DNA of 64,000 nucleotides, taken from the NCBI RefSeq assembly GCF_954871325.1, contig NC_088778.1:15279666-15343665 (forward strand). Direction: 5' to 3'. Under the pieces are notes generated by a model. It was not told the DNA's origin and did no database searches. It worked only from the letters and a program-made list of their open reading frames with translations. The position numbers and the translations under genes were made by a program. How positions within the stretch are numbered: the stretch's first letter is position 1; each line of letters begins with the position of its first letter. Shown here piece by piece: positions 1-13,800 of this stretch. The stretch comes from Gordionus sp. m RMFG-2023 (Eukaryota; Nematomorpha; Gordioida; Chordodea; Parachordodidae).

Positions 1-606
1 ATGATGAAAAAAATAAGTTAAATTTTGAACTTTTGGAATTAAAAATGCTACATGAGCAACAGATTGTTGAATATTCAAAATATATTAGTAAATTAAAAGC
101 TTTATATTCTAAGCAAGTTAGTTAAAATTATTTCACTTTATCATTTTTTGTTATATAGATAAAATCTATCAATGATGACAAACAATCTACTATTTTAAAA
201 TTAAATCAAGAAATACATCAACAAAAAAAGTGCTCTTATGAGATGACAAACATAATTGAAAATTTACAGACAAAACTTTCTAATTTTTTGAAAAAAATTG
301 ATAATTATGAACTTGAAATTAATAAATTTAATCGTAACGAAGTTCATTTACACAGACTTAAAACAGAAAATAAGGATATAATTGAGAAGAATACTAACCT
401 TCAGGTTATTCTTAATATTTTGATCCACTTTAAAATTAGGTTAGTCATCAATAGAGTCCTTAAACATGGAATTACAGAAATCTCAAAAAAATGTCAAAAA
501 TCAGAATGATATCAACTTTGAAATGAATAGCAAATTAAAACACTTGCATGAAGAAAATGAAGAATTCAAACATCAAATATCAGTTTTGAATCATAAGTTT
601 AGATAA
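1..606 (+). CDS. 3' end of a coiled-coil protein gene (three exons, 5' part outside window)
   Basis: Three exons are open in one continuous frame: 3-116, 159-404 and 457-606, with a stop at 604-606. The introns at 117-158 (42 nt) and 405-456 (52 nt) both begin GT and end AG, and both joins are phase 0. The encoded C-terminal stretch of about 170 residues is rich in K, E, N, Q and L with leucine spacing typical of long coiled coils. It has no catalytic motif and ends ISVLNHKFR. This looks like a host structural or scaffold protein, but I cannot name the family. It could be the end of an independent gene or a paralogue of the coiled-coil gene at 10891-15510. An hAT-type element begins about 100 bp after the stop. 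Confidence 0.6.
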
Positions 607-734
607 ATACAATATATAATCAAAAAAATTGTGATAAATTATATATTCATTCTTTAATAATTAATGATAGTAAGACTTCTAGACTCACAATTAGTCATTA
701 AATATTATAGATAAGGGTGGATCGATACCTTCGA

Positions 735-1145
735 AGGCCGATCCAATCCAATAATCCCAATATTAAATTGATATCTGTCGATAACCTATCCGATATCATA
801 TCTAATTTTGTATTCTGTAAAATACCAATGATTACTTTTTATTAGTATAACATCTATAATTTAACTATGCCATCACATATGTCATTTAAATATATTATTT
901 TTGTAAATTATCTTTTATTTTATTTTTATAACTTAACTTTTCCGATCCGATAATCCCAATATTATCTGTCGATTACCTATCCGATATCATATCTAATTTT
1001 GTATTCTGTAAAGATACCAATGGTTTTAATTCTTAACATATTTTTTATTAGTATAACATATATAATTTAACTATACCATAACATATGTCATTTAAATATA
1101 TTATTTTTGTAAATTATCTTTTATTTTATTTTTTAACTTAATTTT
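735..1145 (+). repeat. Imperfect tandem duplication of about 210 bp
   Basis: Positions about 735-945 and 950-1145 share the same order of blocks: CCGATCC...AATAATCCC, ATCCGATATCATATC, TATTAGTATAACAT, ATGTCATTTAAATATATT, then a run matching the outer end of the gypsy LTR. The duplication therefore includes a bit of LTR-like sequence at about 905-947, so duplication and gypsy insertion overlapped in history. Confidence 0.6.
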
Positions 1146-1325
1146 TATTTTTATACAAATAATAATGATTCATAATATAAAAAAAATTTACATATTATAT
1201 ATATAAAAAAATAATATCACAACAAAAATACATAGACAACATCAATGTTAAAATATAAAAAAATGTGACCTTAACCACGTACAAATAATAATAAAAAGAA
1301 AAATATAACTCTTCTTACTACAACA
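1108..1325 (-). repeat. 3' LTR of the gypsy fossil
   Basis: About 218 bp, matching 6751-6972 over nearly its whole length. Shared blocks include CAACATCAATGTTAAAAT and the run from CCTTAACC to CTTCTTACTACAACA. On the element strand it reads TGTTGTAG...ACA, with the usual TG...CA ends. Confidence 0.75.
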
Positions 1326-2547
1326 CGCTCCCCCCCCCCTTCAAAAAAAACTATTGTTTACTCATATTATCCTGAATATGTCCCACACCACTCTTGCTCC
1401 AACAATAACTCCTCCAAGTCTTCCATTATGTCCTTCATACCTCGTCTCTCATCCATTGCACCAATATTGCGCCTTTCGTCTGGTAATCTAGTATCGGATA
1501 CACACTCAACGGGGTCTCACTTGTGATCGCCATTACTGGCCTTATTTGCTTCTCTGTATCCGTTCCCTTTCTTCTGGTCAATCCCATCATATCTGAACAA
1601 CCGACTCCCCTTACCGTACTTGAACACGGTCATCTTGAACATTCCCCTCAGCCAAACATCGTCCTGTCAATTCCCTTCTACGCATCACATGAGAAGAGTT
1701 ATATGTTTCTTTTTATTTTATTTGTACGCGGTTAAGGTCGCATTTTTTTTAACAATTCCCTCTTTAAACTATTTCTATACTAATCTCTTCCGTAATTGAC
1801 CTCTATGCCTTACCCCTTAACTGATATCATCAAATTTTATCCTATAAAATTTGTTTACCAAATTTTCTATTACTACACCTTTCTCCCATTTTTTTGAACT
1901 TCCATATAATCTAATCATACTAATTGTCCAACCGTATATTCCAATTCCCTTCTATCTATATCCTCTTTACAGCCGTTTTACTAGGTACTAACTTATCCAA
2001 AAACATCCTTACCTTCCGACCTATCATTTTTTTCTGCTATCTTTTCCCAACACATTATTATAATACAAATGCTTCACCCATATTTCTCCCTTTCCACTTT
2101 TTGTCTTCTTCAACCATCCTTTAACCGTCGCTACCATCCGTTCCGCCTGTCCATTAGAACTGGGATGATACAGTGGCGCTAACACATGATATACACCCGT
2201 TCTCTCACAAAACCTCTTGAATTCCTCACCGATAAAAGCTGGTCCTCCATCCGATACCACAGTTTTTGGAATACCAAACTTTGACCATACTTTTTTAAAA
2301 TGTTTAGTCACAATATTTTTTGTAACTCAATTTCTTCAAATTCATTTGGAGAATGCATCTACACTCAATATATATACTTTTTTCCTTCATATTCGAAAAA
2401 ATCAACATGAATTCTCTCACCTGGTCGTACACCTTCATGTACCATTTTTATCCTTACGGGGCATGTCGGACTGCATTGCAAATCTCACATTCCTTTCCCA
2501 ACTTGTCAATATCCTCGTTCATTCTTGGCCACCATGCGTATTCTCTT

Positions 2548-2900
2548 TAGTGATCTGGGCCCGAAATTTTTTTAGAAAAGTTTTGCCGGCCCGGCCCGAC
2601 GAAATTTTTTTTAAAAAATTTACCAACCCAGCCCGGCCCGAATTTATTTAAATATAGAAATTAATCTTTATAATTACTCAAAATAAAAGACATATGTTAT
2701 ATGCGTTTAGTTTCAATAAATAAAATCAAATATTTTTATTTTACACAAAAAATTCAATATAAAATTGATAAATATATATATATTTAAAAAAATTTCCGAA
2801 GTCCGACCCGACCCGGCCCGTTTTTTTAAATATTAGGCCCGAGTCCGGCCCGAAACCCGTTTGGGCAGGGCCGGGCCGGGCCTTACTTTGCAGATCTCTA
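2548..2900. mobile_element. MITE of the ZBED-hAT family (GGCCCG-rich ends), nested in the gypsy fossil
   Basis: 353 bp. The left end TAGTGATCTG and the reversed right end TAGAGATCTGCA match the ends of the transposase-bearing element at 41850-44417. Flanking 8-mers are ATTCTCTT (2540-2547) and TTTCTCTT (2901-2908), differing at one base. Both arms carry alternating GGCCCGG and A/T-run blocks; there is no coding capacity. It was probably moved in trans by a transposase like the one at 42130-44023. Confidence 0.85.
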
Positions 2901-5900
2901 TTTCTCTTCCCCATTACTTCATACGAGTAATCATTGATGATCCGCATGTATAACATTCAAAATTTTTTCCCTCAAGCTCCCGGGTATAACGGCTCGGTGT
3001 CCCCTCATGACACAATCGTTCACTACAGTTTCTGTTATTTTTGAAAACTTTATCATCATCTTTCCATGACCTTTTCCCCATTAGACATAATTTAACTACC
3101 TCTAATTCTCTATCTTTCCTTGTATACTTTTTATATCTTCCCATGTAGTATGTCTACACCTTATACCTCGCATTACTATACTACCAGACATTCTTCCCGA
3201 TTATCACTTTTCAATACAACAGATTCATTCATGCTTTCCCCCGTTCTGAATCTCGACAAAATATGAGTAATTGATTCTCCTTTCCCTTTCGATACTTTAA
3301 GTCCAAATCAAAATTTCCTAATAACAATAACCATCGCTGAAGTCGAGGCGACAACATCAATTCTTTGTTATCTTTTTTAAATAAATGTATTAATAGCTTA
3401 TGATCTGTAAAAACAACAAACTTCCTACCTATAAGTATTCGCGACGCTTCGTTAGCCCAAAAATCACAGCCAAAACATCTTCTATCACTGAATATCGTTT
3501 TTCTACCTCTCTAAATACTCTCGAGAAAAATAAAAAAAGGTCTTTTTATTCCATCTATTAGATACAACATCGCCCCACCTACTCCCCTATTACATGCGCC
3601 TACAGCCAAAATTACTTCCAAATCACTATTAAAACACACAAGAATTGGCTCTCTCCCAATTCTCTCTTTTAATTTTCTGAACGCAATTTCTTGTTCATCT
3701 TCCCATTCATAATGTATCCCTTTCCTTAATAATTCATACAAAGGAGCAGCTACTTCCGCAAAATTCGATATAAACCGAGGGTAATAATTAACCATTCACA
3801 TAAACGATTGGACCTCTACTTTACTGGTCAACTTATTCAATTTCGCAATACTCAACAAATTTTTATCCAACGGTTTAACCTCCATTCCATTAATTTTATG
3901 ACCCAAAATGTCACTTCAGTTACTTCCAACTCACTCTTTTCACGACTAGCCTTTAATCCTTTATTTCAAATTCTAATAAACTCTTCTTCCAAGCCTATCA
4001 TGCTGTTTCATCGTTATTCCAACAACCAAAACATCATCCATATAATAAAAAACACCCTCTTAACCTTGGAAAACAGCAGCCATTGTATGCTGAAAAATAG
4101 GGGCTGATACACTTAACCCAAACGGTAACCGACAAAAAGTAAATCCCTTGAAAGTCGTAATCGTCCACAACTTCCGAGTCGTTTTTGCCATCAGTAATTG
4201 CAAATATGCCCACTAAAATTCAATCTTGGAAAAATATTTTCCTCCTTTTAGACTGGACAAAATTTTTTCTATTCGCGTTAACGGGTATTTCACCTCTACA
4301 ACCCAAGGATTCATTGTCACCCTGAAATCTGCGCACAACCTCAACTTTCCATTGGCCTTTCTCACACAATGAAGTTGCCCATTCGCTGTAACTAATTGGA
4401 CAAATAATTCCTTCTCGCACCCAGTTATTCAACTCTTTTTCCATTTCCGCCCTCCATTCAAATAGAACTCTTCGTACCGGACAATATTGCTGTATAAAAC
4501 CTTCCTTTAAACGGAGGTCAACTTCATAATTCACTAAACATCCTAATTTCTCCTCAAAAATTTCACTATAATTATTCATTAAAATTGACACGGCACTTCG
4601 CCAATTCAAATTCGACAATTGTTCCTTACCTTCCCCTACATTACTCTCTTCCTCTTTTTTCCTTACAAATTTCTCCGGGAATTTTTGTAACATTGGTATA
4701 TCCTTCTTTTCATTATCCAGCTGCACACTTCTTTACTAATAATTTTCTCCTCTGTTTCTCTTGCATTGGTTACTATTTTTATTTCATCATTATTTCCCGC
4801 ATTAACACACTTCCTGCAAGGTATTTCTTTTTTTACATCTCTATGTTTGTCATTTTCTATAATATTAACACTTTCCCACAACTCTTTATATTTTTCCTTT
4901 CTTTTTTTAATTGGCACTATCCGCGTTTGAGAAATATTCGTTTTTACAAACTCATTTTCAAAATTACCCGTCATACCTTTTCCAATGATTTCATTCTTTA
5001 TATCACTTAATTTTTTATTTCCCAGTATTTTGAACTTCAACCATTTCATCTCGTTTAATTTCATTTGAAAAAAATACCCCAAAAATTATTTAATGAACCA
5101 ATCTTAACAATCCATTCCCATCCCATAATCGTCTTCACCTTTTTTTATCAACAACCCACAAATTTAAATAATCAACTATACCATTTATCACAAACGGTAT
5201 TTCAATTTTTCAAACTGTCTAACTATCATCTCCTCTAATTATACTCTCTTCCGGCCAATATTCACAATAATTTTCATAACTTACAATCGATATCGCAGCA
5301 CCTTATTCAACAACATAGATATTTCTCTACTTCCTACAACTATTTCTACACGAGGACATTTATCCTTCTCACTTTTGCCCTCTAATTTTAAAATTGAAAT
5401 TCTATAATTTTTCATATTTTCATCATTTACCAAATTTATATTTCTTATCTATTAATTTCCTTTAACTTTTTTATTGCTACCCTCTGGAAATCTCATGTCA
5501 GTCTTTGATGTAATAACCCCTATTATACTATTTTCGCTATCATTTAGTTACCGCTCCAGACATTCTATCTCCCGATGTCCTCCATTCCTACATTTGAAAC
5601 ACATAATCATACTCATCTTTACCTTCTCCCCTCTTCAAATCATCATTATTTTGTACCATTCTTACATTGGATGCTGGCGCTAAATATTTTACTGCCGGAA
5701 ATGCTTCCCCATTTATCGGTTCTCTTACATAACAATTCTCTTTAGAATGTCACATTTTTCCACATCTTTCACATTAAAATATTTTTTGATTATTTCCATT
5801 AATACGATACGTCGGAATATAACATTTTTCACTGCTATGCCCTACTCCTCCGCATCTATTACATTTACGTTGCACAGTTCTGAACACAATTTCTACTTAT

Positions 5901-6750
5901 ATGCCCCAATTCCCCACATGCATAACATCTCACATTTTGCATATTCATCTTTTGTCAATTAAATCTGTCCCGAAAAAAATTCTCTCTTTCCCAATTTTCC
6001 CTTTAATTTCTCTGCAAGCTCATTGGAGTATTATACTCTTTAAAATGATCGTATTCCCTATCATTCATTCGATCCTCTCTTCTGAAATCTTTTTCATACC
6101 TTCTCCCATAATGACTATCAGTATTTCGTTTATCACCTCTCATTCATTGTTCATCTTTAATATCTATTTCTCTTTTATTATTAATACCTTTTCGTTAATC
6201 TCCCGCCCTAATAATATTAACATTTTTTTCATTCCTTCTATCATATTTTCAAATTATCCTTTCATCTTTTAAATTTAACATTTCTTCCGTCATTCTTTCA
6301 TTTTCATTAACGTTTTTTAATTCCCTTTCATTTTTTTCTTTTTTAATTTCATTATTTTTAATTTAAATTTCTTCCGTGATTTTTATTCTATCTCTTTCTA
6401 TACGATGTAACACTATACCCATTATCCATAAATATAGCACTACTACAGCTATAATACAATTATTTCTCTGTGAAACCATTTCCACATAGCTCTTCGTTTT
6501 AATATTTCTTTTATAATTAAATATTTATTTTTTATTCAAAAATAATTTATTAAAACTTTTATTATAAATATTTTAACACTACTAAACGTTAGAAAATATA
6601 TTATACTTATTATTATAATACATATGAAACATAATTAAATATTTTTATAATAATTTTTATTTTACCTTTTATTTTTAATACGGTTTTCTTCTCTTTATTT
6701 TTGTATTGCGTCTCAGGTTCATTAGCAACAGGACTGTAGGCACCAACTTT

Positions 6751-6972
6751 TGTAACTTATCTTTTATTTTATTTTTATAACTTAACTTTTTTTAAATTTT
6801 CATACAAAAAATTTAATGATTCATAATTCAAAAAAATCAATATATTATATAAAAAAAAATAATATCGCTACAAAAATACATAAACAACATCAATGTTAAA
6901 ATAAAAAAAATGCTACCTTAACCGCGTATAAATAATAATAAAAAGAAACATATAACTCTTCTTACTACAACA
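6751..6972 (-). repeat. 5' LTR of the gypsy fossil
   Basis: About 222 bp partner of 1108-1325. The two copies have drifted visibly (small indels and substitutions throughout), which points to an old insertion. The bases just inside, GGTGCCTACAG on the element strand, lie where a primer-binding site would be. Confidence 0.75.
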
Positions 6973-7755
6973 TTTATAATGATCAGTTATAGTTTATATT
7001 CAATTCAATTGAAATTTTAAAAGTATATAAAATATTTTTATTGATAAATCACTTATTATATAATAAGTAATAACATTTATCTATTTACATAATATAGTAA
7101 TAAACAAATATATTATGAAATTTGAAATAAATAATTAATATAATGAAGATTTCTTTTTAGAAATATCAAAATTTCCAACTTATCAAAGGTCAATCAGCAG
7201 CGATGGGGACTGTCAATATCACTATCTTAACTAAAAACTGATTCTGAAAAGATTATCGAACAATTTTATAAACAGAATGCCCAAAAAAATAACAATATGG
7301 CTTAATGTTTATTAATTAATTATTACTATTAAAAAATTAAACAAAAATGGATTTCGATTTTATTTATAAAAATAAATAGGTTTTTAGACATAATTTTTTT
7401 AAAAAATTTTATATTTTATTTTTGTTCAAAAAGCCATTTTTTATCAGATCGGATTATCGATTCATCCCTAATTATAGATAAATGATCAAAATTGTTAACA
7501 CTATATTGCATGGATTTGAACAAAGTTAGATTGCAGTAAATTTCTAAAACTACTACAAAAATAAAAATTTTACCCTTTATCAAAAAATAATGAATATTTC
7601 AGAGTTTAGGACCAGAAAAAAATATTGAATGGTTCAAATAATATATATATTTTTTAAAATATTGTGATTCATTTTAAAGGGTATTTATTCCTTAAATTTA
7701 TTTTAAAAAAGGTAATAGCTATTACCAAGGACTTGAACCATTATCTATTTGGAAT

Positions 7756-7903
7756 CAGTGGCATCACTAACCTTTACAGTCAGAGGCTCAAATTTTTTTT
7801 AAAAACCTGAAATATTTTCAAAAGACCTTCTTTTTTTAGATTTTTTTAAAAAAAATTCAAGGAGCTTGAACCACTGCTTTCTCCCCCCTTATTGTCGCTA
7901 CTG
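7756..7903. mobile_element. Small hAT-type MITE
   Basis: 148 bp with ends CAGTGGCATCACTAA and, reversed, CAGTAGCGACAATAAG, the CAGTGGCG-type end common in animal hAT elements. Flanks TTTGGAAT (7748-7755) and TTTAAAAT (7904-7911) agree at 6 of 8 bases. Sub-terminal ACTTGAACC / CTTGAACCACTG copies lie inside. Non-coding. Confidence 0.55.
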
Positions 7904-7911
7904 TTTAAAAT

Positions 7912-9218
7912 TTTAGGTGGTTCAGGAATAAGAAATTAAAAAGATTACAGTGAGAAAATATACAAAGCACATTATAAGTATACTAAATATTTAAGATTTT
8001 TCATAAAACTAGATCTCTATTCAAAAAGTCCGCTATATTTAATTAAATTTTATTGTATATTTAAGTCAATTACTATGATAATTTCTTTGATTAAAACGTG
8101 AAATATCTGATTTGGCAGAATTCCAATATGATAATTCTTTAAAACAAAAGATTGATTTATTCAATTTAAAATTATATTAAAAACTTTCGTTCTTTTTTTT
8201 CTTTTCTACACATGCTCTTTTAAAACAATAATAAACAAAAACGTTATTAAATTATCAAAATACATAACACTCTCTAACATCAATCACCATATCCCTCTCA
8301 TTTAATTATGATTACAACAATTACTTTTAAAAAAATATGGACCTTAATATTTAGTAATTATTTTATAAAAGTTTTACTTGAATGATTGTCTAAATTTAAA
8401 ATATAATCAAGCAACAATAAATCAAATTGTTTTTAAATATAAAAAAAATCTATAGAAATTTAAAAATTACTGTTATAAGAATTAATAAAACTGTGACAGG
8501 AAAGTATTATCAAATATTTGGCCTTAAAAATTATATATTTATAGCAAAATGGTTTTAAACCAGTTAAAAAAAATTTTTATATTTTTGGTTTACTTCTTTT
8601 AGCAATTTGATATAAAGGTTTGATTATGGTTCAGAAAATTATAAAGGTTTATTCTGGTATAATGGTTTGGTTCAGTTTACTTTGGGTCCAGGCTTTAGCA
8701 AAATTTGGAACCCTGATAACCATATCAAATTTAAGAACTATAACTCACTTTTCAAAATTTTAGGAACCAGAATCAGAACCACTTTTTAAAAAAAATATTC
8801 AAAACCAAAACCCTTATAGTCTAGATTCCAAACTCTGGATTATTCCAACAGTAAATTATGAAAATAAATTTTTTTATGAAAAATTATTCTAAAATGGCAA
8901 TGTATCGATACTAGTTATTAACATCTGGCCAATACATCCTTTTTATTTTAACTGGTACCAGTGGCCCATACCCAAAAATAATATCTTTAAAAGTAAAAAA
9001 TTAGATTTTCCATCAAACTGCTTATTGAATGCTTAATATTTTAATTTTTGGTTTGCAATAGTAATCATCATAAAAGCGATATTAATAATATAAGCAAAGC
9101 TTTGTTAAATTTTTTTTTCTATTCTTAATTTTATAATTTTTTTTAACTTTATTATGAATAATAAATATACAATAATAAATTACGAATGCAAGTTTCATTA
9201 AATTTTAAACGGCAATTA
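7912..9218. other. AT-rich stretch without a gene
   Basis: No reading frame or splice pattern stands out. Around 8545-8850 the motifs GGTTTT, TTAAACCAG, GGTTCAG and GGAACCAG recur in both orientations, which suggests a decayed inverted-repeat element, but its ends cannot be fixed. Confidence 0.4.
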
Positions 9219-9226
9219 GAAATTAG

Positions 9227-10392
9227 TAGTGCTGTACGGTAACGTCAAAAAAGTAACGTCATACGTTACCTTTTTCTAGAAGTAACGAGTAACGGTAACG
9301 CGTTTCTTTTTTTTGGGTAACGGTAACGCAAAACGTTACTCGTTACTTTAAATTTTTTCTTAAAAAAATATTAATAAAAAAACATATTTTATTGTGCTAT
9401 AAAATTACTTTTATTTATTTTTAATATAAATAATAAACCGAGTTTTTAATTCATATCAACCACCATTCCTTTCATTCTTATTTAAATTTTCGCTCGTTAT
9501 TTTCAATCAAATTTTAATCTAACTAATATTCAATCAAAATTCAAAGTATATATTAATATTATTATTCTATATTATAATTTATTTTAAGAATATATGCCAA
9601 ACTCTTAATAGTTGATTCTTCTGATGAAGAAAATTTAACCCTATATACTATCAGCAATGATTCACCCACTCTTTAAATTAGATTGGCCCTGGATAAAATC
9701 AGAGATGAATAAACAAAGAATGCAAGATCTTATTTCCATTTTGAGAAAAGATCTTGATAGAGAAAGAGCAGACCTGATTCCCTTATCCAAAACAAATACC
9801 CAAATATTTCTGATAAAGATTAATTTTTTTTTGATGAGGAAATTAATGAAAATCCTTGTGAAAATGTTTTATTAAATTTTTTTCAAAATAAAGATACTTC
9901 TTTAAATATTTTTAATAAATTCCCCGAGTTAAAATTTTTATTTATTAAATATAATACCACCCTCCCATCCTCTGCTCCAATTGAACGTGTGTTTAGCACG
10001 GCGTAGGCTGTGTTGAGCACTAAGCGCTCTTGTTCGTCTGATGAAAATTTTGAAAATCAATTATTGCTAAAAATAAATAAAATATTATTACAAAAAAATG
10101 TTATCTTATGATTATATATTATATATGAAAAATTTTTATAATAAGATCTCATCATTTTATGTATTATTTTTTATAATTTTGTCTATATTATATATTGTAA
10201 GAAAAAATAAATATATTTTTGTATATAATATTTAATTTTTTTAAGTATCGAGTAATAAGTTACTTTTTGAAAAGTCAGTAACGCGCGTTCCTTTTTTAAA
10301 AAGGTAACGAGTAAGGGTAACGCGTTCCTTTTTTTCCAATGTAACGAGTAACGGTAACGCGTTTCTTTTTTGAGGTAACGTTTACAGCACTA
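9227..10392 (+). mobile_element. hAT element, internally deleted, with transposase C-terminal relic
   Basis: Exact 8-bp target duplication GAAATTAG (9219-9226 and 10393-10400). The ends pair as TAGTGCTGTACGGTAACG and, reversed, TAGTGCTGTAAACGTTACC. Both sub-terminal regions contain many GTAACG copies in both orientations, likely transposase sites. On the + strand, 9970-10080 encodes [12 protein letters not shown], a stop, then VLSTKRSCSSDENFENQLL. This is the hAT C-terminal dimerisation signature with an in-frame stop after STA. Frames around 9600-9850 carry further transposase debris. A dead 1.17-kb derivative. Confidence 0.85.
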
Positions 10393-10890
10393 GAAATTAG
10401 TAATCAAATAATATTTTTTGTGGAAATTTTTAAATAAATTTAAATTTTTGGGGGATTATATTATCTAAAAAAAATTTGGTACTTGTGGTAATGTCAAAAA
10501 TAGTTGTATTAATGCAGCTGATTTTATGTAAGTAAGTTGTAAGTTTTTCTAGAATAAGGAATAATTCGAAATATTTCTATAGTGATTCAAAATCAGTACA
10601 TCTCTGTTTTAAAATTACATAAAGGTTTAAACGGTAATCACAGACAATCCATTTCACAATTATATTATTAATGTATATTTTAATACCCCCTGCTAAATAT
10701 TTGTATACCTTTAAGCTTATACAGGGTTTATTTAAATGTATTCTATGTAATGCAAGGAATAAATTATACGTTATTAGAAAGAAATATTTTGTTTTATTGA
10801 ATTCTTTGAAATGCAAAATCTTAAATTAAAAAAAGAATTATTGGTCTTTAAAAACAAAAATTTTTTTTAAAAAAATTAAAATAAAAATAG

Positions 10891-13800
10891 GCTAAATTTG
10901 AAAGACCTGCAAAATAAAAATGAATTATCAATTTCCAATGAAAATTTAATCCGCCAAAACAATGAACTTTTGATTCAAAATGAGGCACTCAAAAACAAAA
11001 TTCAAAAACATGAAAGGATTGATAACAAGGAAATTGATGATCTATTACAGCAAAAATATAAACTTAAAATTGACACACTTCGATTGGAAATAGAGAATAA
11101 GGCCAAATATGAAGTTGATACTTTAAAGAGAGAAAAGTATAAATATATTTTATATAAATGTAAATTACTTAAAGTCAATTTTTAAAAAACTTGAAAATAG
11201 TGACAAAGCTTTCCCATATCAGTGTGGGGGAGGAGGGCAAATTTATTTTGATTAAAAATGTTGTAAAGCCAATTTTTATTACCTAAATTTATAATTTGAA
11301 TATAAACAAAATTTTATTTTTAGATTAATCAAATTTTTTTTCCAAATATATAAAATATAATTTAAGGAAAAATTTAACTAAAAATATTATTTAAAAATAA
11401 AGCAAATTTAAATCAGTATACATTTTAATATTATTGGGGGGAAGGGTCAAAAATTTTAAAACTGAGGTGAGATTGACTTCCCTGACCTCCCTCTTACCCA
11501 TTGACGCCTCTATATTCATTATTCTATTCATTTTTATTATTATTATATTAATTAGTGATACGATCAACAAAGAAATGGAAGTTTTAAACGATATAATGTC
11601 ACAGCAAAGGCAAAAATGGGAACGGGAATCCAAACATTTACAAAATACACTCGACTGTATTGAGTGTGAGAAAAGCGAATTAATTAAATCGACAAAAGAA
11701 TGTGTTATGAGAGATAAAAGGTTAAAATATTAATTTATAATTAATGTTCAAATTATATCTGACATAAAAACCTCATTGAGTTGCTGATTTTCATATATAC
11801 ATTATAAAGAATCGGTATTTAATCATTTCATTATTTTAATTAAAAATAAATTGGTTGCACGAAAAAATATTGTTCGGGATTAGGGATTGGCAAATACCTT
11901 AATGATATTTTCAAAATTTATTTGATAAAATAAGTTTTAAATTTATAAAAAATACTTTTTAAATCAATAACCCATAGATTTCAAAAATCTCAACCCAATG
12001 ATGTTTTTGATGTGACACCTATTCAAATAAGATGGATTGATACCCCAAATTATAGGACTTTTGTCCTAACTGTTTTTTTACTCGCAATATTTTTTAAGAA
12101 TCAACAATTTATATATAATTATGCACTAATACATGATAGGAAACTGTTTGACATTATCCGAAATCTGCAAAAGAAACTAGTAACAGAACGTTCGAATAAG
12201 TGCAAGTTAATGTCGATATTTCGCAAAAAAATTAGCCAAAGAGAACACACTTTGAACAATGTAACGTCTAAATTGAACGATGAGAACAAGGAGTTAAGAA
12301 TATCCCTAACTCAGGTTCAACAAAAGCTGGCGGTCTTGATAAATCAAAACAAAAACTTGGGAACCGAATTTATCAATGTACATTATAATATTTATAATTC
12401 TAAACGATTTTTTATTATGAAATTTGATTAGTTACTTTTTTAACTACCTTTAGAGATTTTATTCATTAATTGTGTAGTCTATAATTCATGTTATAGTGCG
12501 CGGCAAACTCCTGTTTAGAGTAAATTTATATGCCTAAAATATTTGATATTTCATAAAAAAAAATTCTTTTTTTGAATTACCCTAAATCAAAAAAGTTCTC
12601 TTTTTCATGCCTAGGTGTTAAGTGTTAGCGACGCCAACCATTTTATACAAAGATGCACCGATACCAACTTTTTACTGATAGCTTCTAATAGGTATTGGCC
12701 AACAGGCGCGTACGCAGGAATTTGGTCTGGGGGGGGGGGAGGATAATAAAATTTTTTAAGAAATATTATTGTTTTTTAAAAATATCAAGCATAAATTTAT
12801 TAGAACTAATAACTATTTCTAATACACAATTTTAAATTAATGTGAATTATAAAAAAATTATATATATAAACCGTCATATAAAAAACTATAAAATAAATGT
12901 GAATTAAAAAATATTAAACGGATATAACTGGCGGTATAGAAAAAATATAAAGTGAATATAACCACTTGACCCAAAATAGAAATTTGAATTTTTTGAGCCT
13001 TTAAAATTTATATATATAAAAAATTTAAATATTGGAAATATAAATTAATACACAAAAAGTTTATAAGGAATAATTCTTCGTTGGGATTGAGCTAATATTT
13101 CAATTATCTCATCCTTGCTTATCGTCAAATGCCTATGAATATTCAAAAGATCTATACCTTTCAATCTACTTTCAGAAGTTGTACTTCTAGGTATGTTTTT
13201 CAGAGACCTGCGGGATTTTAATTTTTTAAATATACCCGGGCCGGGCCCGAATTTTTTTTAAAAAAACACCGGGGCAGGGCCTGAAAATTTTTTTAAAAAA
13301 ATATTCGGGCCGGGTTTTATATTTTAAAACAGCCTATAATTAAAATCGTTATTTAGTTATAAAAATCAAAAAAAAATATAATTTATTTTTAAAAATCCGG
13401 GCTGGGCCTGAAATTTTTTTAAAAAAAACCAAAACCGGGCAGTAAAAAATTTTTAAAAAAATACGGGCCCGTGCCCTGCAAATGGTAACTCTGCAGGGCT
13501 CTGTTATTCTTCCTAAAAAAGAGAATGTTCTCATTAGTTTACTAATGGGAAGAGTTGCTAATATATAAACCCTTTTAATACTTGGGAATATTAAAATATG
13601 TTTGAAATGCAAAGCATCCATAGCCTTTTTTTGGGACTATATCAACCATAGTTAATTTTATAAACATAGTTATTCAGCTAATAAGGCATCATAAGATACT
13701 TTAACATCTTCATGATAAAAATCTAACAAATATTTTTTTCTATCACCATCTGAAAAGGTTGGTAAGGCTTTTGTGAAAGTAATATCTGCAGATTGAGTGC

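Larger units (their letters stand above)
1108..6972 (-). mobile_element. Ty3/gypsy LTR retrotransposon, broken fossil copy
   Basis: The element lies on the minus strand inside the hAT-type element 712-7470. LTR-like copies sit at 1108-1325 and 6751-6972. In element order the recognisable parts are gag zinc knuckles (CCHC patterns around 5930-5560), reverse transcriptase (about 4730-4220), RNase H (about 3800-3510) and an integrase core with a YHPSSNGQAERM stretch (about 2310-2020). The pol resembles the invertebrate K02A2.6-like gypsy group. The copy is old and broken, with many interruptions. A MITE of the ZBED-hAT family is inserted at 2548-2900. Confidence 0.85.
712..7470. mobile_element. 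hAT-type element (about 0.9 kb of its own) that hosts a gypsy element
   Basis: The ends are inverted copies: TAAGGGTGGATCGATA at 712 and, reversed, TAGGGATGAATCGATA at 7470. They are flanked by the exact 8-bp direct repeat ATTATAGA (704-711 and 7471-7478), the duplication length made by hAT transposases. Without the gypsy insertion (1108-6972) the element would be about 0.9 kb and has no transposase of its own, so it is non-autonomous. Sub-terminal CCGATCC-type motifs recur inside. It is older than the gypsy element and the MITE nested in it. Confidence 0.75.

Noticed and set aside
4585-6272. Several + strand frames of 70-140 codons
   Set aside because: They are antisense shadows of the minus-strand gypsy fossil, whose strand bias removes + strand stops.
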